Positions 43,996 to 51,745 of a stretch of 64,000 bases of DNA are shown piece by piece. The stretch's first letter is position 1. Each line of letters opens with the position of its first letter. A program made the position numbers and the translations under genes. The stretch lies in contig JAXLXW010000004.1 in the NCBI GenBank assembly GCA_046327755.1, positions 434,001-498,000 on the forward strand. The letters are read 5' to 3'. The stretch comes from SCN-70-22 sp046327755. Lineage in GTDB: Bacteria > Gemmatimonadota > Gemmatimonadetes > Gemmatimonadales > Gemmatimonadaceae. Under the pieces are notes generated by a model, which was not told the origin of the DNA, ran no database searches, and saw only the letters and a program-made list of their open reading frames with translations.

Positions 43996-44775
43996 ATGCA
44001 GCTCCTGCGATTCCATCGCGTCGTAGCGATTCCCGCCGCCCTCGTGGCGATCGCAACCGTCACCGCCTGCGGCACCGACTCGTCCACCGCGCCGCAGCTG
44101 ACGGCGGCCGCCAACGCGGCCATCAACGCCGACGTGGCGACCGTCACGTCGGAGACGGTCGGACAGGATGTGGAACTGATGCGCGGCCCGGGCGGACAGT
44201 ACGCGCTCGGCCTAAGCGCCGACCGCGGCTCGTTCGAATGCACGCAGGCCGGGCGGGACGGCCTCACGGTCGTCCGCATCTGCACCTACAAGGATGCCGC
44301 GGGCAACGTGCAGTCGGCCTACGACTCGCTCACCACCGCGTCGGTCTCCGTCCGCGCCAACGTCAGCGGCACCCTCGATCGTGGCAACGTGAGCATGACA
44401 GTGGACCGGACCGCCGAGTTCACCGTCTCCGGGCTGGCGGGGAAGGAGACGCAGGCCACGTGGAACGGCGCCGGCCAGGGGACGATCTCCCGCGTCCGCA
44501 CCAAGGAGAATGGGGAGACGCGCCAGTACGACATGACGTTCACGGTCACGCGGACCAACGTTGTCATCCCCGTGCCGCGCACGCCGACGAGCTGGCCCAT
44601 CTCGGGGACGGTGCACAAGCTCTACACGATCACGATCACCGGTGGCCCCAACGACGGAAAGAAGGTCACGCGCGACGTGGTGATCACCTTCAACGGGACC
44701 AACCTTCCCACCGCGACCATCAACGGTGAGCCGTGGGAGCTGGACCTGTCCACGCGCGGGCGTCGCAGGAAGTAG
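43996..44775 (+). CDS. putative lipoprotein, function unknown
   Basis: A 259-residue product. GGAGG at 43986-43990 sits 5 bp before ATG 43996, a clear ribosome binding site. The signal ends in lipobox VTAC, followed by GTDSSTAPQ, a typical mature lipoprotein start. The remainder is beta-rich with repeated Thr/Val strands (SVSVRANVSGTLDRGNVSMTVDRTAEFTVSGL) and one Cys pair (FECTQ, RICTY). No family recognised. It converges with the zinc metalloprotease, 39 bp between stops. Confidence 0.75.
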   Translation: MQLLRFHRVVAIPAALVAIATVTACGTDSSTAPQLTAAANAAINADVATVTSETVGQDVELMRGPGGQYALGLSADRGSFECTQAGRDGLTVVRICTYKDAAGNVQSAYDSLTTASVSVRANVSGTLDRGNVSMTVDRTAEFTVSGLAGKETQATWNGAGQGTISRVRTKENGETRQYDMTFTVTRTNVVIPVPRTPTSWPISGTVHKLYTITITGGPNDGKKVTRDVVITFNGTNLPTATINGEPWELDLSTRGRRRK

Positions 44776-44814
44776 CGCGACACCCGCACGTGGCGAGGGC
44801 GAGCGCCGGGGGGT

Positions 44815-47400
44815 CTAGACGCCTCCCGGCTGCTTGCTGGCCTGGGATCCGCTCTTCGACATCCCCTTCGAGCCGTTCCGCGACGCGCTCCCGCCGCCGC
44901 CGATCGGGTCCCCCGGCGGCAGCTGCAACGACGGCCCCGGAATCACCTGCTCGGCGCGATGCTCCCAGCGGCGGATGTCGGCCAGCGCCGCCGACTGCTG
45001 CGCCGTGCGGGCGTTGACGTCGACGCGCTCCAGGCGGAGCGCGAGCTTTCCGAGCCGGTCCGTGAGGATGGTCCGCGCGTCGGGAGAGACGTCGGCGCGG
45101 CTCCCCATCCGCATCAGCTGGTCGATGACGACGCGCTGCGTGGTGCGCAGCACCTGGGCGCGGTACTTGTCGCTCGGCATCGGGGCGTCCCACGTGACGG
45201 CGACCAGGCGGTCGATCACTTCCTCGAGCGTGGGATAGTCGCCCATGCTCCCGTACGACACCAACCGCGCCATGCGCGCCGGGTGGAGGAGCTCTCCCAC
45301 CGTGAACGCAGCCGACGCCTCGACAGCTGCAAGCGGATCGAACAGGACGTCGCTGCGCCGCGCGAACGACTCTCCCTCCTCGTACCGGTCCGCCGGGGGC
45401 GGGATCATCTTCACGATGCGATCGGGGAGCGCGAGGAACTCGACCGAGAGGGTGCCGAGGATCGTTTCCAGCGCCCGTCGCTGCTCGGCGCCCGGGATGA
45501 TCGAGACGGGCGCCTGCCCGTCGCCGCGAATCGCGTTGGTGTAGTCAGCGCCGCCCAGCGACTGCACCGCCGCGCGCAGCTGGAAGCGGTGGTGCATGTA
45601 GAGCGGGAGGAGCGCGAACTCGAGCTTGGAAATCGGCTCGCCCGGGCGGATCACCTCGGGGCCAAACCTGGAAAGCCCGATCTGCCGGATGCGCATCTCC
45701 TCGATGAGCTGGTCCACGAGGTTGGAGCCGTTGTCCCACACCGACGCGTACTGGTGGCCGGCGCCGATGAAGTTGTTGTTGATGTACCCCACGTAGCGCA
45801 GCCCGCGCTTGACCCCCGCGTCGGCGATCTCGCGCAGCGCCTTGGCCTCATCGGTGCCGGCCGGGAAGTCCTGGTACAGCCAGGTGACGGAGAGCTTGTC
45901 GTAGTCGCCGATGCCGACGGCGTAGGCGGTGGAGAGGTCGATCCCCCCTTGCGGCGTGACGCGCGGGAGCGGGGCCGGGTAGTCCATCACCGTGGAGCGA
46001 TTCTGCGCGCTCCCGATGTAGTTGTGCGGGAAGCCTAACGTATGCCCCACCTCGTGCGCGGCGAGCTGCCGCACGCGCGCCAGCGCCATCTGCAGCGCGT
46101 CGCCCTTGTCGGCGACGGCGGCGAGGTACTCGATGCTCGGTGCATCCTCGAACTCGGCGTCGTCATCGCCGTCGCCGGAACCGAACGGGGGAACCATCCC
46201 CACACCGTGCAGGTAGTCCTGCCGCAGGCGGAGCGAGCCGAGGTTCACGTTGCCGCGCAGGATCTCGCCGGTGCGCGGATCCTCCACCGTGGCGCCGTAC
46301 GAGTAGCCGCGCGTCCGGCGGTGGCTCCAGTGAATCATGTTGTAGCGGATGTCGTCCGGGTCGGCGCTGTCGGGGAGGACGGCGACGCGGAAGGCGTTGA
46401 TGTACCCCGCCGCCTCGAACGCCTGGTTCCACCAGCTCGTCCCCTCCAGCACCGCGCTGCGCACCGGCTCCGGGATCCCCGGGTCGACGTAGTACGTGAT
46501 GGGGGTGACCGGTTCCGACTTTGCGGCTGACGGATTCTTCTTCTTGAGGCGGAAGCGCGAGGCAAAGTGCCGGAAGACGTCCTGGTCCACCGGCTGCGCG
46601 AAGTCCATCACGTCCGGGCCGTTGACGCCGATGCGCGGATCCGAGAAACGCGGCGTGAAGCCTGCCTCGGGGAGGGCGATGAAGGAGTGGTGCTCGCGCA
46701 GCGTCACCGCCTCGCCCGTCGCCGCCACCCCCTGGACCAGCCCGCCCGGGTTGCTGCTGGTGAAGGTGAGGAGCGCCTCGACCTCGGTGTTCCTGGGGAA
46801 CGACTTGATTGCCGCCGGATAGAGGGTGCTGCGCGACGCATCGAGCGAGAAGGCGCCCTGCCCTGTCCGCGCCAGCGTCTGGATCACGCCGCGGGCATCG
46901 CGAAGGAAGAACGCGGTCGCATCCACGAGGACGCTGTTCCCCGTTTGGGCGACCACGTCGAAGCCCCAGTGCACCGACGGTGCGAAGGCGTCGCGCACCG
47001 CCTCGACCTCCTTCGGGTTGGTGCTGTTGCGCGCCTGGAAGCGGTAGTTGGGCTCGAGGAGGAGGACGCGTGGGCCGGTCTTCTTCGCGGTGAGGACGTA
47101 CGTCCCGCCCAGCTGCCCGCGATCGATCCCCACCGGGTTGCTTCCGAGCCCCGATGCCATCGAGACCTGGTAGAGGAACTCGGTGTCGAGCCGGTCGATC
47201 GCCCAGAAGAGCTTCGCCGTCCCTTCGTCCCAGTACAGGGTGAAGAAGCCGGGCATCGCCTTCATCCCGGCCGTCTTCTCGGCGATGGAGGGGACGGGCT
47301 TGGCCTGCGCGCCGAGCGGCGCCCGCGGCATGAGGAGCAGGAGCGCGGTGGCGGCGAACAACGCCGCCAGCTGCACGGCACGGGTCACACGATGATGCAT
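44815..47400 (-). CDS. secreted zinc-dependent metalloprotease (DUF5117/DUF5118 type)
   Basis: An 861-residue protein with a signal peptide ending near GAQAK. The N-terminal region (GFFTLYWDEGTAKLFWAIDRLDTEFLYQVSMASG) matches the DUF5118/DUF5117 leader of this family. The catalytic site is AAHEVGHTLGFPHNYIGS (HExxHxxGxxH, residues ~445-457), followed by a Met-turn-like STVMDYPAP, both as in metzincins. The C-terminus is Gly/Ser/Lys-rich. It likely digests proteins outside the cytoplasm. The amidase and SnoaL-like genes upstream run in the same direction, so a three-gene unit is possible. Confidence 0.92.
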   Translation of the reverse strand: MHHRVTRAVQLAALFAATALLLLMPRAPLGAQAKPVPSIAEKTAGMKAMPGFFTLYWDEGTAKLFWAIDRLDTEFLYQVSMASGLGSNPVGIDRGQLGGTYVLTAKKTGPRVLLLEPNYRFQARNSTNPKEVEAVRDAFAPSVHWGFDVVAQTGNSVLVDATAFFLRDARGVIQTLARTGQGAFSLDASRSTLYPAAIKSFPRNTEVEALLTFTSSNPGGLVQGVAATGEAVTLREHHSFIALPEAGFTPRFSDPRIGVNGPDVMDFAQPVDQDVFRHFASRFRLKKKNPSAAKSEPVTPITYYVDPGIPEPVRSAVLEGTSWWNQAFEAAGYINAFRVAVLPDSADPDDIRYNMIHWSHRRTRGYSYGATVEDPRTGEILRGNVNLGSLRLRQDYLHGVGMVPPFGSGDGDDDAEFEDAPSIEYLAAVADKGDALQMALARVRQLAAHEVGHTLGFPHNYIGSAQNRSTVMDYPAPLPRVTPQGGIDLSTAYAVGIGDYDKLSVTWLYQDFPAGTDEAKALREIADAGVKRGLRYVGYINNNFIGAGHQYASVWDNGSNLVDQLIEEMRIRQIGLSRFGPEVIRPGEPISKLEFALLPLYMHHRFQLRAAVQSLGGADYTNAIRGDGQAPVSIIPGAEQRRALETILGTLSVEFLALPDRIVKMIPPPADRYEEGESFARRSDVLFDPLAAVEASAAFTVGELLHPARMARLVSYGSMGDYPTLEEVIDRLVAVTWDAPMPSDKYRAQVLRTTQRVVIDQLMRMGSRADVSPDARTILTDRLGKLALRLERVDVNARTAQQSAALADIRRWEHRAEQVIPGPSLQLPPGDPIGGGGSASRNGSKGMSKSGSQASKQPGGV

Positions 47401-47472
47401 GAGGACGGGACCGGGAGGTCGAGGTGAAGGAAGCGAGTGGAGCGTGTCAGGCGATGTGCGCCGCGACGTGCA

Positions 47473-48051
47473 TCAGCGCGCCGGAGGCGGAGCGATTCGC
47501 GCCATCAGCGCCGCTTGCGCCTGATGCATCGCCGGCGGATGCGCCGACTGCAGCGATGCGAAGCGCCATCCGCTGGCATCGTGACGCACCACGCCATGCT
47601 GTACGCCCGGGAGCGGCGTCACGGTGCCCGACGTATCGGTCACCGACTCCGTGTATAGCGCCGTGAACGCGGCGACGCCCGGCGCCAGTGGCGTGATGAT
47701 GGTCTTCCCGAACGTCAACTGCGTGTGGTCGATGAATGGCGGAACGGACACGACCTCCTCGGCCGGGACGAGCGAGTCGACCGTCTGCACGAGGACCGGG
47801 GCGTCAGGGGCGAGGTCGGTCGACATCACGATATCGGGGGCATAGAAGCGGGCGACCGCCTCACGCGCGCGCTTCCCGACCGGCGGCGCGCTCATGTCGG
47901 CGGCGTAGGCGCGCAGGAATTCCTGCACGCTGTCTCGCATCGCCGTCGCGTGCGCGGGCTCGAGCGTTGCGGCGGCCTTGGGTGACTGGCAGGCGCCAAC
48001 CAGGGTGAGCGCGCCCAGCGCGCCGAGGAAGGTGCGGAATCGGAGTTTCAT
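47473..48051 (-). CDS. SnoaL/NTF2-like lipoprotein
   Basis: A 192-residue product with lipobox LVGAC (Cys21). The mature part has an NTF2-like pattern: a helix (AMRDSVQEFLRAYAADM), AVARFYAPDIVMSTDL, then strands TFGKTIITPLAPGVAAFTALYTESV and GVVRHDASGWRFASLQSAH. Such domains bind small ligands or serve as partners; no catalytic signature is evident. It starts 9 bp after the amidase stop, suggesting co-transcription. Confidence 0.75.
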   Translation of the reverse strand: MKLRFRTFLGALGALTLVGACQSPKAAATLEPAHATAMRDSVQEFLRAYAADMSAPPVGKRAREAVARFYAPDIVMSTDLAPDAPVLVQTVDSLVPAEEVVSVPPFIDHTQLTFGKTIITPLAPGVAAFTALYTESVTDTSGTVTPLPGVQHGVVRHDASGWRFASLQSAHPPAMHQAQAALMARIAPPPAR

Positions 48052-48060
48052 GTCGGAGTC

Positions 48061-49908
48061 CTAACGAGTTGGCGTCGACGCACCGCGCCCGGCGCGCGCG
48101 CGCAGCACGGGCAGCATCCCTTGCTCCACCAGCACGGGCGGCTTGCGCGCCCGCGTCGCCTGCTCCCACGCGTAGGCGTAGCCGAGCAGCTCCGCGTCGC
48201 GCCATGGGCGCGTCGCGATCTCGAGGTCGAACGGCAGTCCATTCACGTACCACCCCGCCGGCACGACGATGGCCGGGACGCCGATCATGTTCACCCAGCT
48301 CGTCGCCGAGTGCGGCCCCTCGCTCAACCGCCCGTCCTGCGCCATCGTCTCGTCAGGCGGTGGCATCTGGATGGCCGGGTACACGTAACCATCGAGCCTG
48401 AGCCGGTCCATCGTCGCGAGGTACTCGCCCAGCATGGCGCGGCGCGGCCCGTGATACATCCGCTCCGCGTCCGGGTCGGTGGCCAGGACCCGCTGGGGGA
48501 TCCGCACGCCGCCGAAGGTGTTGAAGTGCGCCTCGGTTCCGCCTGACGAGACGAAGATCGTCCCGCGCGTCACCCGCTGGTACTCGTCGACCGAGTGATA
48601 GCCGGCCGGACCAAAGCCGGCGAGGAAGCGATCGGTCCCGTCGCGCATGTAGGCGTACGTCGCCACGCGCGACGCGGACTTGGCAAACGCGGGCGGGAGG
48701 ACCGTGTTGTCCATCACCACTTCGGCCCCGGCACGCGTGAGCGCGGCGATGGCCTTGAGGAAGAGCGCGCTGGTCTCCCGATGCAACGGGATGCGCGCCG
48801 CTTCACGCAGTTTGTCCGCCTCGGCATCGGGGACGGCGTACGGAATGCCGTGGAAGGGGATCCCCTCGCCCGTCATGATGAAGGACGGCACCCCGAAACG
48901 CTTCCCCCTCAGGGAGCCGGGCTGCAGGCCGCCCTCATACGGCAGCCCCCTCGCCGAATCCGAGGCCAGGCGCGTGACCGGATCGAGCGAATCGGGACCC
49001 GCCATCACCGAGAGGGCGATCGCCGCATCGGTCACCGTGCGGGCGATGGGACCGGTGTTGTCGAGGAGCCAGTCGAGCGGAGCGATCCCCGCGATGCTGA
49101 CCAGCCCGCGCGTCGGAAAGACACCGACGAGGGCGCTCGTCGCCGCGGGCATGCGGATCGAGTTGCCGGTGTCGGTCCCGTTCCCCAGGACCGCCATGTT
49201 CGCGGCGACCGCCGTGACGACGCCGCCTGACGAGCCGCCGGGGGAGAAGCGTACGTCGTATGCGTTGCCGGTGCGCCCGAATGAGCTGCTGCGGTTGGTG
49301 TCGCTGTTGGCCAGGTCGGGCATGTTGGCCAACCCGACGATGATGGCCCCCGCCGCGCGGAAGCGGGCGACGATTGTCGCGTCCTTCGGCGCGAGCAGCT
49401 CCGCGCCCGGCCGGGTGAAACCTTCCCACCCCGCCGTGGTGATCTCGCCCTGCACGCTGGTGTTGGCCTTGATGACGATCGGGACGCCCCACAGCGGGCC
49501 GCGCTTCACGTCACCCTTGGCCGCTTCGGCGTCGAGGCGTGCGGCCTGGGCAAGTGCCGACTCGCGCAGCACCGTCTCGATCGCCCCGTACACGCCGTTG
49601 TAGCGATCGATGCGATCGAGGTGCCACTGCACCACCTGCGTGACCGTGTACTTCCTGTCGGCGTAAAGCTTCTGCAGCGCCGGAACGGTGACGTCGAGCA
49701 GGTCGCGATCGATCGGGCGATCCGGAACGGCGCCAGTGGCCGAGGCGGCGGCTGAGCCAGCACTCGCCGTGTCATTGGCGTTAGGCGCTCCCGTGCACGC
49801 GGCGGCCGCGAGCAGGGCAAGCGTCAGGGGGATCGCGGAGGAGCGGCGCACGCCGAGCGCGGGGCGCGACGACGTGGCCGCGCCATGGCGGATTCGAGGC
49901 CGTTGCAT
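48061..49908 (-). CDS. exported amidase-signature enzyme
   Basis: A 615-residue protein with a lipoprotein-like signal (LALLAAAACTG). The Ser-cisSer-Lys triad is recognisable: Lys in VPIVIKANTSV (~147), the cis-Ser in GTDTGNSIRMPAATSALVGVFPTRG and the nucleophile Ser region in FSPGGSSGGVVTAVAANM. The usual GTDTGGSIR is GTDTGNSIR here. The N-terminal helix NGVYGAIETVLRESALAQA is typical of secreted amidases. It hydrolyses amides; natural targets are unknown. It probably shares a message with the SnoaL-like gene. Confidence 0.88.
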   Translation of the reverse strand: MQRPRIRHGAATSSRPALGVRRSSAIPLTLALLAAAACTGAPNANDTASAGSAAASATGAVPDRPIDRDLLDVTVPALQKLYADRKYTVTQVVQWHLDRIDRYNGVYGAIETVLRESALAQAARLDAEAAKGDVKRGPLWGVPIVIKANTSVQGEITTAGWEGFTRPGAELLAPKDATIVARFRAAGAIIVGLANMPDLANSDTNRSSSFGRTGNAYDVRFSPGGSSGGVVTAVAANMAVLGNGTDTGNSIRMPAATSALVGVFPTRGLVSIAGIAPLDWLLDNTGPIARTVTDAAIALSVMAGPDSLDPVTRLASDSARGLPYEGGLQPGSLRGKRFGVPSFIMTGEGIPFHGIPYAVPDAEADKLREAARIPLHRETSALFLKAIAALTRAGAEVVMDNTVLPPAFAKSASRVATYAYMRDGTDRFLAGFGPAGYHSVDEYQRVTRGTIFVSSGGTEAHFNTFGGVRIPQRVLATDPDAERMYHGPRRAMLGEYLATMDRLRLDGYVYPAIQMPPPDETMAQDGRLSEGPHSATSWVNMIGVPAIVVPAGWYVNGLPFDLEIATRPWRDAELLGYAYAWEQATRARKPPVLVEQGMLPVLRARAGRGASTPTR

Positions 49909-50019
49909 GCGCAGACGTTATCGCGACACGGGGCGCCCCGCCATACGGCAGAGCGCCCCGCTCGCTCACACCCGCGCCCCCGTTCCTGAGCGATGCGGCT
50001 GAGAATCGCCGCCGCGGCG

Positions 50020-50526
50020 TCAGCTCCCGCACTCCCCCACGGTCAGCGTGGAACTCGCGCCCGCGCTCGTCTCCGTCGCTGTGGCGCTCGGCGCGGCCTC
50101 GGTGGAGACGCCCTTGGGCAGCGTGTAGAGCGACGAGCGGTTCAGGTTTCCATCCGGATTGGTCAGGATGTCGAGGCACGCCACGAGGTCGGAGTGCACC
50201 TGCACCATCGGCGTCGTCCAGTAGTAGCGCGACCCGATCGCGTGCAGGTAGAGCACGAGCCCACCATCGGAGCGCATGGCGGCCGGTCGCACCGTGATCT
50301 GGCTCTTCGAGTTCCCGCCGACCATGCCGAGGCGAACGCGCGAGGTGACGCCCGACGACGTGAGCGCGTACACGTTGACGTCGAAGAAGCCGCTGTTGCG
50401 GATGTAGAGCGTGATGGGACCGCCGACGGCTTCCGGCGCCTGCCGGTTGCCGCGATGGCACCCCGCGCCGAGGGTGACCGCTGCGAGGAGCGCCACCCCC
50501 AGGGCGGCGCGTCGTGCCGTACGCAT
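50020..50526 (-). CDS. putative lipoprotein, function unknown
   Basis: A 168-residue product from ATG 50526. Lipobox LGAGC (Cys23). The middle (ITLYIRNSGFFDVNVYAL ... SQITVRPAAMRSDGGLVLYLHAIG) is beta-rich, and the C-terminus is Ser/Thr/Ala-rich. It recalls small outer-membrane-associated proteins of this group but no family can be named. Confidence 0.7.
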   Translation of the reverse strand: MRTARRAALGVALLAAVTLGAGCHRGNRQAPEAVGGPITLYIRNSGFFDVNVYALTSSGVTSRVRLGMVGGNSKSQITVRPAAMRSDGGLVLYLHAIGSRYYWTTPMVQVHSDLVACLDILTNPDGNLNRSSLYTLPKGVSTEAAPSATATETSAGASSTLTVGECGS

Positions 50527-50611
50527 ATCGCCTGCTCGTGGACGATGATGCGATGGTACCCCGCCGTGCGAACGGGTTCCGCCGTCCCGTGGATCTTTGC
50601 GCATCGGTGTC

Positions 50612-50641
50612 TTGCGCGTCGCCGTCATTCGGTGCTTAGTG
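50612..50641 (+). promoter_or_regulatory. weak sigma70-like promoter TTGCGC-N18-TTAGTG
   Basis: TTGCGC (50612-50617) and TTAGTG (50636-50641) are 18 bp apart and 66 bp before the cytochrome start. The match is modest. Confidence 0.25.
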
Positions 50642-50707
50642 ATCCCCGCATCATCGCCGGTCCGCCGGGGTCCCCTGCCCCGGCGCCTCCCCCTCACCGG
50701 AACTCCG

Positions 50708-51685
50708 ATGCCTCGCACCGTCCTCCGCCTTGCCGGCGGGAGCGTTGGGGTGCTCGTCGTGGCTGCCACGCTCTTCGTGGCTTCGCGCCAGCACCTTACC
50801 TTCGACGCCCCGTATCCCGCCGTCGTCGCCTCCACCGACACCGCGATTGTCGCGCGCGGGCACTACATCGTTCGCACCCTCGCCCCGTGCGCCGCATGCC
50901 ACGGCGCCGCCGCGACGCGCGAGGGATTCTTCCGCGGGGACGACGTCCCGCTCGTGGGCGGCTTCGTGTTCGACATCCCCCCGGGGGAGTTCTACTCGCG
51001 AAACCTCACCCCCGACTCCGCGACCGGGCTCGGGGCGGTGAGCGACCGGGCGATCGCCCGCGCCCTGCGGTACGGCGTGGGGCACGACGGACGCGCGCTC
51101 CTCCCCTTCATGGAGATGCAGGGGCTCGCCGACGACGACCTGCAGGCCGTGGTCTCGTACCTTCGCACGATGCCCGCGGTGCATAACGAGGTGCCGCCCC
51201 ATCACTTCAACGTGATGGGAAAGGTCGTGAAGGCGACGGTGCTCGCGAAGCCGGTCGGCCCCGCGTCGCCGCCACCGCCAGTCGCGCCGCGCGGCGCGAC
51301 GCTCGAGACCGGGCGCTACCTGGTGGAATCCGTCTCGTTATGCTGGGCGTGCCACACGGAGCGCAGCCAGATGACGGGCGAGCTCACCGGGCCGCGCTTC
51401 GGCGGCGCCAAGTCGTTCACCGAATCGGACGACCCCACGCATCGCTGGTCGCCCCCCAACATCACGAGCGACAAGGAGACGGGGCGGCTCGGCGCGTGGA
51501 CGGAGGACCAGTTCGTCGCGCGCTTCCGGGAAGGGCGCAGGATCCCCCGCTCGCCCATGCCGTGGCAGGCGTTCCAGCGCATGCACGAGGACGACCTGCG
51601 GGCGATCTATCGCTACCTCATGAGCGTCCCGGCAGTGAAGAACGATGTCGGGCCGCCGGTGTCGGAGGTCGCGCCCAAGGGTTAG
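50708..51685 (+). CDS. membrane-anchored dihaem cytochrome c
   Basis: A 325-residue protein from ATG 50708. An N-terminal hydrophobic anchor or signal (VLRLAGGSVGVLVVAATLFVAS) precedes two cytochrome-c domains, each with CxxCH: LAPCAACHGAA (~61-65) and SLCWACHTE. Candidate distal Met ligands are in LLPFMEMQGL and RSPMPWQAF. It resembles the cytochrome subunits that accept electrons from periplasmic sugar or alcohol dehydrogenases; no dehydrogenase gene is adjacent, so its partner is unknown. Confidence 0.88.
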   Translation: MPRTVLRLAGGSVGVLVVAATLFVASRQHLTFDAPYPAVVASTDTAIVARGHYIVRTLAPCAACHGAAATREGFFRGDDVPLVGGFVFDIPPGEFYSRNLTPDSATGLGAVSDRAIARALRYGVGHDGRALLPFMEMQGLADDDLQAVVSYLRTMPAVHNEVPPHHFNVMGKVVKATVLAKPVGPASPPPPVAPRGATLETGRYLVESVSLCWACHTERSQMTGELTGPRFGGAKSFTESDDPTHRWSPPNITSDKETGRLGAWTEDQFVARFREGRRIPRSPMPWQAFQRMHEDDLRAIYRYLMSVPAVKNDVGPPVSEVAPKG

Positions 51686-51735
51686 GTTGGCGGCCCGATC
51701 GTCGATGGGCCGCCATCCACACCCTTCTCCCCTCC

Positions 51736-51740
51736 GGAGG
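51736..51740 (+). promoter_or_regulatory. Shine-Dalgarno GGAGG before a CTG codon
   Basis: GGAGG is separated by 5 bp from CTG 51746. From the preceding in-frame stop (TAG, 51683) to this point the patatin frame has no ATG, GTG or TTG codon, so this site decides the proposed start. Confidence 0.55.
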
Positions 51741-51745
51741 GTTGC